Shown here in pieces: positions 1 through 8,385 of a DNA stretch of 64,000 nucleotides (positions within the stretch are counted from its first letter, which is position 1; each line of letters opens with the position of its first letter). The position numbers and the translations under genes were made by a program. The notes under the pieces are model-generated. The model was not told the DNA's origin, did no database searches, and worked only from the letters and a program-made list of their open reading frames with translations. Source of the stretch: Bacillus safensis (lineage in GTDB: Bacteria; Bacillota; Bacilli; Bacillales; Bacillaceae); contig BSBG01000010.1 in the NCBI GenBank assembly GCA_030159235.1, positions 61,661 to 125,660 on the forward strand, given 5' to 3'.

Positions 1-1
1 G

Positions 2-883
2 CAAATTGCCTTGCGATATGCTATCTATTTATTAAAAGAGAAAAGCATTGAATTGTCTGTAATCAATATAACGACAGCATTTGATCAGCTGTTCAATACG
101 AATACAAGAAGAATGATCCTTCGACATTCCGGAGAAATCGCATCTGAAAAATTTAAAATTTTGTATGAGAGTAAAGAGCATATTCACCCAGTGACAAAAG
201 AAGAGAGAGAAAGATTACAAAACGAATGGCTTTCACTTGCTAAAGAAAATCATACGCTGCGGATATGGAAAAAAGGACAAACGATCAGCGTACCAGAAGA
301 TGAATTTGATGCTTATTTAGTGAAAATGGCCAAGCGGCTTCATCAGTCCGCGCCAGAAGAGGAGTACATCGTAACTCCACGTCTAATAGGAGAAGTCATT
401 GGTCATTTAGATCAGTATATCGGCGATGATTTTATTGAATATCGACTGAAGACATTAATTGATCAAGGGATTTTTGACATGATAGGGAGACGAACTTCCA
501 TGCGTTATTACTCGATTAAACTGACAGAGTTCGGTCAGAACTTCAAAAAATGGGTATGCTGTCGAGAGTTTGTAGATCATCCTTTTGTGAAAATTGAAGG
601 AGATTACGGTGGTGAACCTTTTCATTGCGGGCATTGTCAATGTCATTTAGAAAGAGATGATGTACCAATGAGTGATACCCTTTTCTCAAAGTTATGGAAT
701 TGGAATATACAGTATGGCCGCTGGTTTGACGAAGAAACCGATGATTTGCTGCCAAATGGTGTAGACATGGAAAGAAAGTTCAATCAAGAAGGAGAGCGAA
801 TCACTGAAGAAGTGAAACGAGCCTTATCTCCTGCGTTTCAAATTGAATACAGCCCAAGTGAATACACGCAATATTACATTTAA
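2..883 (+). CDS. DUF1835/DUF3658 domain protein, 5'-truncated by window edge
   Basis: The reading frame is open to the left edge (codons from base 2 read Q-I-A before the TTG at 11), so the N-terminus lies outside the window and the TTG is probably internal. The visible part matches the DUF3658 half of DUF1835/DUF3658 proteins: a W-x2-L...LR...V-x-E-D-x-x-D block (about residues 70-100) followed by a helical segment with IGDDFIEYRL and L-x-x-G. The last ~100 residues hold an HCGHC cysteine/histidine cluster that could bind metal. No function is established for the family. It ends before the thrZ T-box promoter and is not co-transcribed with thrZ in any obvious way. Confidence 0.75.
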   Translation, partial: QIALRYAIYLLKEKSIELSVINITTAFDQLFNTNTRRMILRHSGEIASEKFKILYESKEHIHPVTKEERERLQNEWLSLAKENHTLRIWKKGQTISVPEDEFDAYLVKMAKRLHQSAPEEEYIVTPRLIGEVIGHLDQYIGDDFIEYRLKTLIDQGIFDMIGRRTSMRYYSIKLTEFGQNFKKWVCCREFVDHPFVKIEGDYGGEPFHCGHCQCHLERDDVPMSDTLFSKLWNWNIQYGRWFDEETDDLLPNGVDMERKFNQEGERITEEVKRALSPAFQIEYSPSEYTQYYI

Positions 884-918
884 AGAATGAATTTCGTTAT
901 CACTGCACAAAATAATCC

Positions 919-948
919 TTTACATGATCCACCATCATCATGTAAGAT
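919..948 (+). promoter_or_regulatory. predicted sigma-A promoter of the thrZ T-box leader
   Basis: TTTACA (919-924) and TAAGAT (943-948) are separated by 18 bases and lie just upstream of the first T-box leader. The region between the hexamers contains a short inverted repeat (ACATGAT...ATCATGT). This is an assignment by motif and position only. Confidence 0.45.
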
Positions 949-964
949 ATGGAGAAATTAAAAG

Positions 965-1203
965 CGAAGAAAAGGACATGAGCTATTTTTACTAGTTACC
1001 AGAGAGGGAAGTGACGCTGAAATCTTCCTAACGCAGGAAAATGGTCTTACCACCTTTGAGCTGTATTGGGGAAATCATAGTATCCAATATCGTCCACGCC
1101 ACGTTACGGCACCAGAGCCATAAAGCGAATACGCTTATGGGAATTTGGGTGGAACCACGGATCACACATTCGTCCCTCTATGAGGGATGGGTGTGTTTTT
1201 TTG
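965..1203 (+). promoter_or_regulatory. T-box leader 1 (threonine), with its own terminator
   Basis: The T-box core AATTTGGGTGGAACCACGG (1142-1160) is followed by an intrinsic terminator whose stem (CACATTCGTCCCTC / GAGGGATGGGTGTG) ends in a run of T. An AGAGAGGGAAGTGACG segment typical of T-box Stem I lies near 1011. An ACC Thr codon in TTACCACCTTTGAGCT (about 1047-1062) is the candidate specifier. Uncharged tRNA-Thr would favour the antiterminator. It is the first of two tandem near-identical leaders. Confidence 0.9.
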
Positions 1204-1224
1204 TTCACTCATATAGGATCATTG

Positions 1225-1465
1225 CTTTGAAAAGGACATGAGCAGCTTTTATCGGTTACCAGAGAGGGAAGTGACGCTGAAATCTTCCTAACGCAGAAAA
1301 AGTTGACTTACCACCTTTGAGCTGTATTGGGGAAAATTGCAGTATCCAATACCGTCAATGCCACGTTACGGCACCAGAGCCATAAAGCGAATACGCGTTA
1401 TGGGAATTTGGGTGGAACCACGGATCACACATTCGTCCCTCTATGAGGGATGGGTGTGTTTTTTT
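1225..1465 (+). promoter_or_regulatory. T-box leader 2 (threonine), directly before thrZ
   Basis: This is a second full leader, nearly base-for-base the same as the first (same Stem I block, same ACC candidate specifier, same T-box core at about 1405-1423, same terminator stem). Here a CAGCT/AGCTG pairing closes the base of Stem I. The T-run of its terminator ends about 30 bases before the thrZ start. Two leaders in series require two readthrough decisions and should sharpen the response. B. subtilis thrZ is known to carry three tandem leaders. Confidence 0.9.
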
Positions 1466-1494
1466 ATTTCAAAAAAATGAAAGGTGTGTCAGTC

Positions 1495-3423
1495 ATGAGA
1501 GAAAACATGGTGAAGATTGCATTTCCAGATGGAAAGGTAAAGGAGTTTTCCGCAGGTACGACGATCGCAGAAATTGCCTCCTCTATTAGTCCGAGCTTAA
1601 GAAAAAAAGCAGTGGCAGGGAAGGTCAATGGTCAAATGGTTGATTTAAATGAACAGCTAAACAGCGATGCTGGGCTGTCAATAGTCACACTGGATTCAAA
1701 AGAAGGGCTTGAAGTGCTGCGCCATACATCTGCACACGTCTTAGCTCAGGCTGTGAAAAGGTTATTTGACCATGTCACACTAGGTATAGGACCCGTCATC
1801 GAAAATGGATTTTACTATGATATGAAGCTCAATCAAACGTTAAGCGTAGAGGATTTGGCGGTGATTGAAAAAGAGATGGAACAGATCATTAACGAGAATC
1901 ATCCCATCCAAAGAAAGGAGGTCTTTTTCGAAGAAGCGGAAGCGCTGTTTGCACATGATCCATATAAACTAGATATTTTAAAAGGTCTTCCCTCTCAAGA
2001 AGCAATTACAGTTTATCAGCAAGGAGAATTTATCGATTTGTGCCGTGGTCCCCATTTACCTTCTACAGGGTACTTAAAAGCCTTTAAACTCACACGTGTT
2101 GCAGGGGCTTATTGGCGGGGAGACAGCAATCAGGATGTAATGCAGCGAGTGTATGGTGTGGCATTTCAACACCCAAAACATCTAGCTGATTATCTTCATT
2201 TCATGGAAGAAGCAAACAAACGTGATCACCGGAAATTAGGGAAACAATTATCTCTATTTATGTTTTCAGAAGAAGCGCCAGGTATGCCGTTTTATTTACC
2301 AAAAGGTCAGCTTGTCAGAAATGAATTAATGGCCTTTTCAAGAGAAGTGCGAGGCAACGCGCAATATGAAGAAGTGAGTACGCCGTTTATGATGAACCAA
2401 GAGCTTTGGGAAAAGTCAGGGCACTGGGATCATTATCATGAAAACATGTATTTCTCAGAAGTTGACCATACAAGCTTTGCTTTAAAACCGATGAACTGTC
2501 CAGGGCATATGCTCATGTTCAAAAACAGCTTGTATTCATACAGAGACCTTCCAATCAGAATGGCTGAGTTTGGTCAGGTGCATCGTCATGAATTCAGCGG
2601 AGCGTTAAATGGATTGTTTAGGGTCAGAACATTTTGCCAAGACGATGCCCATATTTTTTTAAGAGAAGATCAAATCGAAGCTGAAATCAAACGAATTTTC
2701 CAATTAGTTGATCATGTGTATCGGACATTTGGGTTTGAGTATTCAGTCGAGCTTTCCACTCGTCCAGAAAAGGCCTTAGGGGATGATGCCATTTGGGATC
2801 TATCTGAATCAGCGCTAAAAAATGTGCTTGATCAGCTAAAGATTGACTATCAGCTAAATGAAGGAGATGGGGCATTTTATGGCCCGAAGATCGATTTTCA
2901 TATTAAAGATGCACTAAAGCGGAGCCATCAATGCGCCACAATTCAGCTTGATTTTCAAATGCCTGAGAAATTCGATTTAACATATATCAATGAAAAGAAT
3001 GAAAAGGTACGGCCAGTTGTCATTCACAGTGCCATTTTTGGTTCTCTTGATCGTTTTCTTGGTATTCTCATCGAGCATTTTGCCGGCGCTTTCCCGTTAT
3101 GGCTAGCACCAGTGCAAGTACAAATCATCCCTGTCTCAACTGTTCACCTTGATCACTGTCTAGAGGTGCAGCAGCAATTAAGAAGTATCGGAATCAGAGT
3201 CACAATCGATGAGCGGGATGAAAAACTTGGCTATAAAATGAGAGAAGCACAAATGCAAAAAATTCCATATATCGCTGTCATTGGCGATACAGAAATGCGT
3301 GACAACACTCTGAATATCAGACAACACGGAGAAAAGACGTCAAAGCAGCTGTCGATTGAGAACTTTAAACACATGGCAGCTGAGCAAATAAAAGACAGAA
3401 CAGTGGCTCAAGACATGCTGTGA
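1495..3423 (+). CDS. thrZ: threonyl-tRNA synthetase (ThrZ-type, threonine-starvation inducible)
   Basis: Charges tRNA-Thr with threonine in the cytoplasm. From the ATG at 1495 (AAAGGTGTG upstream) it is 642 residues, close to B. subtilis ThrZ. Domains in order: TGS (about 1-65), the HxxxH editing domain (HTSAH at about 77), class II catalytic core with motif 2 (around FGQVHRHEFSGALNGLFRVR) and the zinc-site cysteine in MNCPGHM, then the C-terminal anticodon-binding domain (from about 535). The longer frame opening at 1450 lies inside the leader terminator and is not the start. I prefer ThrZ over ThrS because of closer recalled similarity (for example LSIVTLDSKEGLEVLRHT) and the tandem T-box leaders, which are a ThrZ trait in B. 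subtilis. Confidence 0.92.
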   Translation: MRENMVKIAFPDGKVKEFSAGTTIAEIASSISPSLRKKAVAGKVNGQMVDLNEQLNSDAGLSIVTLDSKEGLEVLRHTSAHVLAQAVKRLFDHVTLGIGPVIENGFYYDMKLNQTLSVEDLAVIEKEMEQIINENHPIQRKEVFFEEAEALFAHDPYKLDILKGLPSQEAITVYQQGEFIDLCRGPHLPSTGYLKAFKLTRVAGAYWRGDSNQDVMQRVYGVAFQHPKHLADYLHFMEEANKRDHRKLGKQLSLFMFSEEAPGMPFYLPKGQLVRNELMAFSREVRGNAQYEEVSTPFMMNQELWEKSGHWDHYHENMYFSEVDHTSFALKPMNCPGHMLMFKNSLYSYRDLPIRMAEFGQVHRHEFSGALNGLFRVRTFCQDDAHIFLREDQIEAEIKRIFQLVDHVYRTFGFEYSVELSTRPEKALGDDAIWDLSESALKNVLDQLKIDYQLNEGDGAFYGPKIDFHIKDALKRSHQCATIQLDFQMPEKFDLTYINEKNEKVRPVVIHSAIFGSLDRFLGILIEHFAGAFPLWLAPVQVQIIPVSTVHLDHCLEVQQQLRSIGIRVTIDERDEKLGYKMREAQMQKIPYIAVIGDTEMRDNTLNIRQHGEKTSKQLSIENFKHMAAEQIKDRTVAQDML

Positions 3424-3467
3424 TGATTTCATTACGAAGGGTGAGACGTCCATTGAATGATGGGTGT

Positions 3468-3490
3468 CTTTCCATTTCTGCAATGGAAAG
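3468..3490. other. perfect 9-bp hairpin after thrZ
   Basis: CTTTCCATT and AATGGAAAG pair perfectly around a 5-base loop between thrZ and the next gene. It is not followed by a T-run, so it is not a standard terminator on the + strand. It may act as a 3' mRNA end stabiliser. Confidence 0.35.
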
Positions 3491-3575
3491 GGGAAATATT
3501 GAAACATTTTTTCAATAAAATCGTAATAGAGATAGAGCGCTTAACAGAAACATTTGAAACGAGGAGGAGTATTAC

Positions 3576-4142
3576 ATGGAACAAGCTGCATTAAAAATGA
3601 TGAGATCAAAGCAAATAGTCGTTTCTAATTTAATAGCCGGCATCATGATCGTCGCTTTTTTTATCTTGATTCAAATGTCTGACATTCGATTTACACATTT
3701 CTTTCTTTGTTTAGGAATTATTATGCTCTTTCTAAGTATTTATGGTTTTATTAAAAAAGGATCAACAAAGTCTTTCATTCCCCTTTTCGAGCAGATAGCC
3801 ATTTATGAAAAAGAAAAATTGGGGGAAGAGTGGGAGAAAGAAAAGAAGGCAGAAAATATTTCAAGAGTAGTATTAAGTGGTCTGATGTTCCTTCAGTCAT
3901 TCAGCTTCCAAGATGTAACAAATCCATTCTTAAACATACAACCTATGCTTTTAATATTCTTATTATTTGTAACGCTAGCCCTTATTAATTTAAGCATGCT
4001 TTATCGCTTTAGAAAAATCGACCGGTCGACTGAAGGTGAATTAAAAGGCTTTACAAAGAAAACAAACATGGTGTCAATGGTTTTAGGATTATTAACAGCG
4101 ATCGTCATCTTCGGCTTTATCGTCATCTTTGTTCTTCCATAA
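3576..4142 (+). CDS. small four-helix membrane protein, unknown function
   Basis: 188 residues with four predicted hydrophobic helices (about 16-35, 41-60, 124-142, 166-187) and a charged, Lys/Glu-rich loop (about 62-95). A GAGGAGG site precedes the ATG. I do not recognise the family. It is followed 26 bases later by the YcdB-like gene on the same strand, so the two may share a transcript. Confidence 0.7.
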   Translation: MEQAALKMMRSKQIVVSNLIAGIMIVAFFILIQMSDIRFTHFFLCLGIIMLFLSIYGFIKKGSTKSFIPLFEQIAIYEKEKLGEEWEKEKKAENISRVVLSGLMFLQSFSFQDVTNPFLNIQPMLLIFLLFVTLALINLSMLYRFRKIDRSTEGELKGFTKKTNMVSMVLGLLTAIVIFGFIVIFVLP

Positions 4143-4168
4143 GACTGAATCATTTTGAGGTGAAATAA

Positions 4169-5449
4169 ATGAATGCAAACATCCAACAACTGATCGATCA
4201 GACAAGGATGAAATTTGGTTTAGATTTGTACCATCTAAAAAGACACAGTTTTCATCGTTACGTCAATATGTTCAATGAAACGGTTTATACATTGAATATG
4301 GAATGGTTTCCCTCCCATGAAGCTGAAACTGGGGACGACGATTTAAACCCAGACGGCACAGTTGTGATTGACGTGAATTTCAATACAGGTAAGGTTGAAT
4401 CGGTTATTTTTGTCATGGACAAAACCTATGCGCAGAATGGTATTACATTTAAAAGCCCTTATCCAGCTCATGTCATTCAATGGATTGAACAAGAAACAGG
4501 ATTGATCTATGGCGAGCACTTTCACATGCATCAGGAGGAAAAAGCCGAACTTGTTTTTGAAGAAAAAGTAGATGATGTAACAGTGACGCCTTCAGGCAGA
4601 ATCGAGGTGAAATGGGATGAACATGGGCAGCTCATTCACTTTACACATCATGGGTCATTTATGGCAAAAAATCTCCTAAGAGCTGAAGAATATGCGCTTT
4701 CCGTTGATATGATTGAGAACTTAGCCGAGCAGCAAGTGCAGCGATTTGATTGGCCATCCTTCGAGCAGAATCGAATTCGCTCTATTTATGCGTTAGAAGA
4801 AATCTATGTGAAAAACGATGGGACAGGAACATTACCGTTTGAAATAGGGCGTGAAGAAACGCATTGTATACACATGAATCAGGTCATGGAGTGGAATGAA
4901 TCGTTAAACAAAGCCTTTGAAAAAAAGGAAATGAATATCCACGAGGACATTACAGCGGAACAAGCCTTCTCACTGGAGCCTTCACCAGATACATTCCCGA
5001 TAACAAAAGAAGAGCAAGCGGAGTGCATAAAAGCAGTACGAACCTTTTTGACGCAAAACTACTCAAAGGATACAGGCAAATGGGTGCTAAAAACACTCCA
5101 TCGTGAGCATGGATATATCCATGCGATATTAAAAACGCATGATCAAGAAGGCTGTGGATTTATGGATAAGATTAAGATCTTCATTGATGCCAGCACTTTT
5201 GAAGCCGTTAATTACATAGATAAAAAAGAGATGTTTCAAGTGTGCGGGATACTCAATCCTTCTCAAGCGGCTAGTGAAATGACCATATCAAAGCAAGAGG
5301 CCTTTGAAAAATTGAGAGAACGCCTCAAACTTACACCCATTTATGTCTATGACGATGCGCAAAAACAATATGTTTTATGTGGAAAGCTCGATTGCCATGA
5401 TGGCGTAGATGCAGCTAGTGGCGAGGTCATTTCATTGAAAGACCTTTAA
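4169..5449 (+). CDS. YcdB/YcdC-repeat (DUF4901-like) protein
   Basis: 426 residues, no signal peptide or membrane segment, rich in acidic residues. The alternation of predicted helices and strands, and phrases such as NFNTGKVESVIF and KQEAFEKLRERL, resemble the YcdB/YcdC repeat family of Bacillus. That similarity is recalled, not computed. The first ~200 residues and the last ~130 look like two related PepSY-like halves. Start: ATG preceded by GAGGTGAAATAA. Function unknown. A strong terminator follows. Confidence 0.6.
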   Translation: MNANIQQLIDQTRMKFGLDLYHLKRHSFHRYVNMFNETVYTLNMEWFPSHEAETGDDDLNPDGTVVIDVNFNTGKVESVIFVMDKTYAQNGITFKSPYPAHVIQWIEQETGLIYGEHFHMHQEEKAELVFEEKVDDVTVTPSGRIEVKWDEHGQLIHFTHHGSFMAKNLLRAEEYALSVDMIENLAEQQVQRFDWPSFEQNRIRSIYALEEIYVKNDGTGTLPFEIGREETHCIHMNQVMEWNESLNKAFEKKEMNIHEDITAEQAFSLEPSPDTFPITKEEQAECIKAVRTFLTQNYSKDTGKWVLKTLHREHGYIHAILKTHDQEGCGFMDKIKIFIDASTFEAVNYIDKKEMFQVCGILNPSQAASEMTISKQEAFEKLRERLKLTPIYVYDDAQKQYVLCGKLDCHDGVDAASGEVISLKDL

Positions 5450-5487
5450 TGTGTCAAAAGAGGAAACCTTCATCTACAACTTCTTCT

Positions 5488-5513
5488 AGAACAGCGAGGA
5501 GCTGTTCTTTTTT
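5488..5513 (+). terminator. Rho-independent terminator
   Basis: AGAACAGC / GCTGTTCT stem with a GAGGA loop and a T-run, 38 bases after the YcdB-like gene. Confidence 0.9.
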
Positions 5514-5821
5514 GTCTCATCCTCCTATTTTTGAAGAAAAATGGGATTTTGTAGCAGGAAGTTGTCGTTTCTTCACGAAAGAAACAGATAAGAATATGAT
5601 CATAGGTCCATCGGTTGTCATTAGAGATTGAGATAAAGTAAACGTCATACATATTCAACATTCATGACAGTACAGTGGATCTAAAATGATTTTCTAAGAA
5701 AACGAAATCGTGTCTCTAGTAGTATGCGGAAATAGGTGGTCTTTAGATCAAAGGATGAGTTGAACATGTTTGTTATTAGGTAAGTTTGAAGCCATGATAG
5801 AAGAAAGTGAGGATATCTACC
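5514..5821. other. intergenic stretch without a recognised gene
   Basis: Roughly 300 bases between the terminator and the small unknown gene. Open frames here (including a 60-codon minus frame) lack a ribosome binding site and normal composition. No RNA gene or repeat was recognised. Confidence 0.5.
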
Positions 5822-6103
5822 TTGAGTACATTGGAAGTGTTTCGTCAGTTTTTGGTTGACCATTATCCTTCGTTACAAGATGAGCTTTGGCTGAAAGATG
5901 TTGATACCCTTCGAATCTCTCCTATTCTTCATCCATTTCTGAAAAGCAAGCTGCCAGAGGGGATCGAAAAATTCACTTGTGTCCTATTTACGCAGCAGAC
6001 AGATCAAACCGCTGCACCGCTCAAAGTATACCTTCTATTAGATGAATACGAGCAATCGCTCTATGCCATTGATTTGATGAATGAACAACTAGCGCTTCAT
6101 TAA
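5822..6103 (+). CDS. small protein of unknown family, copy A of a paralogous pair
   Basis: About 93 residues from TTG at 5822, which has AAGTGAGG at good spacing; a GTG at 5807 is possible but its site is weaker. No signal peptide or membrane helix; slightly acidic. It is clearly paralogous to the gene at 15131-15472: both contain VDT-[LI]-R-x-SPILHP, then L-P-x-GIEKFTCVLFTQQT, then a Y-x-LLDE and A-[IM]-DL ending. I do not recognise the family. The two copies bracket the Mga/adhesin/sortase locus. A convergent terminator separates this copy from the Mga-type regulator. Confidence 0.7.
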   Translation: MSTLEVFRQFLVDHYPSLQDELWLKDVDTLRISPILHPFLKSKLPEGIEKFTCVLFTQQTDQTAAPLKVYLLLDEYEQSLYAIDLMNEQLALH

Positions 6104-6120
6104 TGCAGAAGCTAAAAGAG

Positions 6121-6157
6121 AAAAAAGCTGATGAGAGTTTCTCAGCAGCTTTTTTTA
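6121..6157. terminator. convergent bidirectional terminator
   Basis: The stem AAAGCTG-(A)-TGAGA / TCTCA-(G)-CAGCTTT is flanked by an A-run on the left and a T-run on the right, between the small unknown gene (+) and the Mga-type gene (-). Confidence 0.85.
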
Positions 6158-6164
6158 ATGAAAA

Positions 6165-7673
6165 TCAGTCGATTATATCAACGATTCGCCGATGCAAATT
6201 GTCCAATTCTTTTTTAGTTGGAAAAGAGTTGATTAGCAGCGTGGATCGTTCGAATTGATGAGGAAGCTCAGTATCTGTCACAATCATATCAATCCCAAGA
6301 TGATCCATCGTCAAAGCATTTAATGTATTTTCAGGACTTGTGAAAATGTGAATGAGAGGAGGTAAGTTTAATTTAATTAAATCTGCAATAAACAAACTAT
6401 GATTATAGCCTAATGTTGATATGACAAAAATATTCAACACGTTTCTCCTCTCCATTTCCAAATGAACAAGCCCTCTCCAGTTAGACGTAATGATACGGAT
6501 CAATTCTCGTTCATTCTTCACAAAGGAAGCGAGTATATCATCTGTTTTTAACTCCTGAATGATATGGGTAATCCTCGAATAGAAGTAAGGAAGCTGTTTT
6601 TTCACCTCTGATAAATAACGCGATTTCTTTTTGAAAAGGAATCCATCTCTCCCGGTAATTTCATTAGAATACACATAATATTGGAGAAGAAGGAGTGTCA
6701 GCACCTTGCGATTAGCCACTTCTTGATGAAAAATCAACTCCAATTGATTGATAAATGAATGAATGGCCTCAAAGAGGCGTGGTGTATGTGACTGAAAGAA
6801 CATCAATTTTTCTTCAACAGATTCAATTGATTTAAAATGACCAATAGCTGGTTCGATCAATAGTAAAAAGACAAACTCGTGATGATCCAGTGTAATATCA
6901 AATATATTTTTTGTCATTCGGGCAATGTGCTTTTCCCATGCTTTAATTTGACCATAGATATTTTTGCCTGCAGCGGTCTGCTTTTCTTCATTCATTGAAT
7001 ATGTATAGTTGCGTCTTATCGTGAAATTTTTTCTTATTCGGTGAATGGAAACACCGATCCATAAGCAGTATTTATCAATAGCGATATCTGGAACATGGAC
7101 TTCGATCATCTGAAATAGCTCCTGTAATAAGTCAACAGCGTCTTGCTTTTGAATCTCATCAAATGGCCAAAGCCGGCTTCCATACACTTCAAATAAAAAC
7201 TCAACAAAGAATTGCCGGATCTCCTTCTCATTCCCATGGAACTGCATGCTGTCTGGGCGTAATTCAATGTCATAGGATGTAAGAATGGAATTGATTTTAT
7301 GAATGGTGTTATACAATGTGGACCTACTGATATTAAGCGTGTCCATCCATTCATAAAACGTTATATTTTTTCCGAAAAAAATGCCGTCAATTAATCGAAT
7401 TTCAATCGTATCTTTTAAAATTTCTTTGATATAGTAGTCCACTCGTATCGTCTGGGTATAACAAATGGATATGCCCTGTCTCGGCTTTATGCGAATTAAC
7501 GGCTCACCATTCTCTGTTTGGAACGATTTCATTTGTTCTAAATCACTTTGGATTGCGCGAACTGAGCCAATCTTTTCATCTGATACCTCTTGAAGAGTCC
7601 ACCACTTATTTTTAGATACAAGCAGTTTTAAAATGTTTATCCATCTTTTTGATTTGTTATCAATGAGGTCCAT
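6165..7673 (-). CDS. Mga/AtxA-type transcriptional regulator
   Basis: 502 residues organised like Mga and AtxA. An N-terminal helix-turn-helix lies at about 10-60 (KWWTLQEVSDEKIGSVRAI). A second Mga-type HTH lies at about 105-155 (FYEWMDTLNISRSTLYNTI). The middle is helical and PRD-like (about 165-390). A C-terminal EIIB-like fold (about 400-500) carries ISTLGYNHSLF in place of a phosphorylatable Cys loop. Mga-family proteins activate surface adhesin and virulence operons in streptococci, and AtxA does so in B. anthracis. Here the gene is divergent from the giant adhesin across ~700 bases, so I infer it controls that operon. Whether PTS phosphorylates it cannot be told from sequence. Confidence 0.8.
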   Translation of the reverse strand: MDLIDNKSKRWINILKLLVSKNKWWTLQEVSDEKIGSVRAIQSDLEQMKSFQTENGEPLIRIKPRQGISICYTQTIRVDYYIKEILKDTIEIRLIDGIFFGKNITFYEWMDTLNISRSTLYNTIHKINSILTSYDIELRPDSMQFHGNEKEIRQFFVEFLFEVYGSRLWPFDEIQKQDAVDLLQELFQMIEVHVPDIAIDKYCLWIGVSIHRIRKNFTIRRNYTYSMNEEKQTAAGKNIYGQIKAWEKHIARMTKNIFDITLDHHEFVFLLLIEPAIGHFKSIESVEEKLMFFQSHTPRLFEAIHSFINQLELIFHQEVANRKVLTLLLLQYYVYSNEITGRDGFLFKKKSRYLSEVKKQLPYFYSRITHIIQELKTDDILASFVKNERELIRIITSNWRGLVHLEMERRNVLNIFVISTLGYNHSLFIADLIKLNLPPLIHIFTSPENTLNALTMDHLGIDMIVTDTELPHQFERSTLLINSFPTKKELDNLHRRIVDIID

Positions 7674-8385
7674 CCAACCATTAACCCCTTTCTTTTGTCT
7701 GCCTCTTCATATTGTTAAGTTCAGATAAAGAACATGTGCTCCTAAAAATAGGCATGAAATGATTGTATTGTTTACGCTATATGGATTTGTCTTCGCTTTT
7801 GATGATAAATGAGAAAAAAATTAGACGAAAACAAATATTATTAGCTGATTCGCCATTTTTTTCTTTTAAAAGGTTGAAAATAAGTCATTTATCTCACATA
7901 AATGGATCATTTTAGATATTTTGTTTATTTTTTTGCTGTTTAAATGGTAAATGTAAGAATAAAAAGCAAGGGATTTTTGATTACCATATGGATGGGAGTA
8001 GAGAGGAATGCGATCTATCTGATGCTGAACTGTCTCACCATACATACCATATATGATACATACTCGTTTTATATGAACGAGCCTTAAATGAATATATGCT
8101 GATATAAGCATGTATACATAAATTGTTGTTCATTCCAGTATAAATAGAAACTTCATTCATGTTCTTTTAATTGTTCCTCTCACTATTCCCCATTTCTATA
8201 GATCCCTATTCAATTACTTTATCCATTATCCACCATTTTCCTTCGTGATCATCTGATTGAGTTTATAGGGTCTTAAGATGCAATTCTTAGAAAATATGTG
8301 AACAGAAACGGAGTGAGTCTATCAGACACTACAACTGATTTTGTGGATATTTATTGAAAACTGATGATAGAAAAGGGTGAATGTA
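7674..8385. promoter_or_regulatory. long AT-rich divergent regulatory region (Mga-type gene / adhesin)
   Basis: About 710 bases, strongly AT-rich with many phased A and T tracts, without a credible gene. It contains small inverted repeats, for example ATGCT...AGCAT near 8096-8112. Mga and AtxA targets are typically recognised through intrinsic DNA curvature rather than a sharp consensus, which fits this composition. No clear sigma-A promoter stands out in front of the adhesin. Confidence 0.4.

Noticed and set aside
1041..1241. 66-codon + frame in the leader region
   Set aside because: It lies wholly within the first T-box leader and its terminator.
1450..3423. 657-residue ThrZ starting at 1450
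   Set aside because: Those extra codons are translated from the terminator of the second T-box and have no ribosome site.
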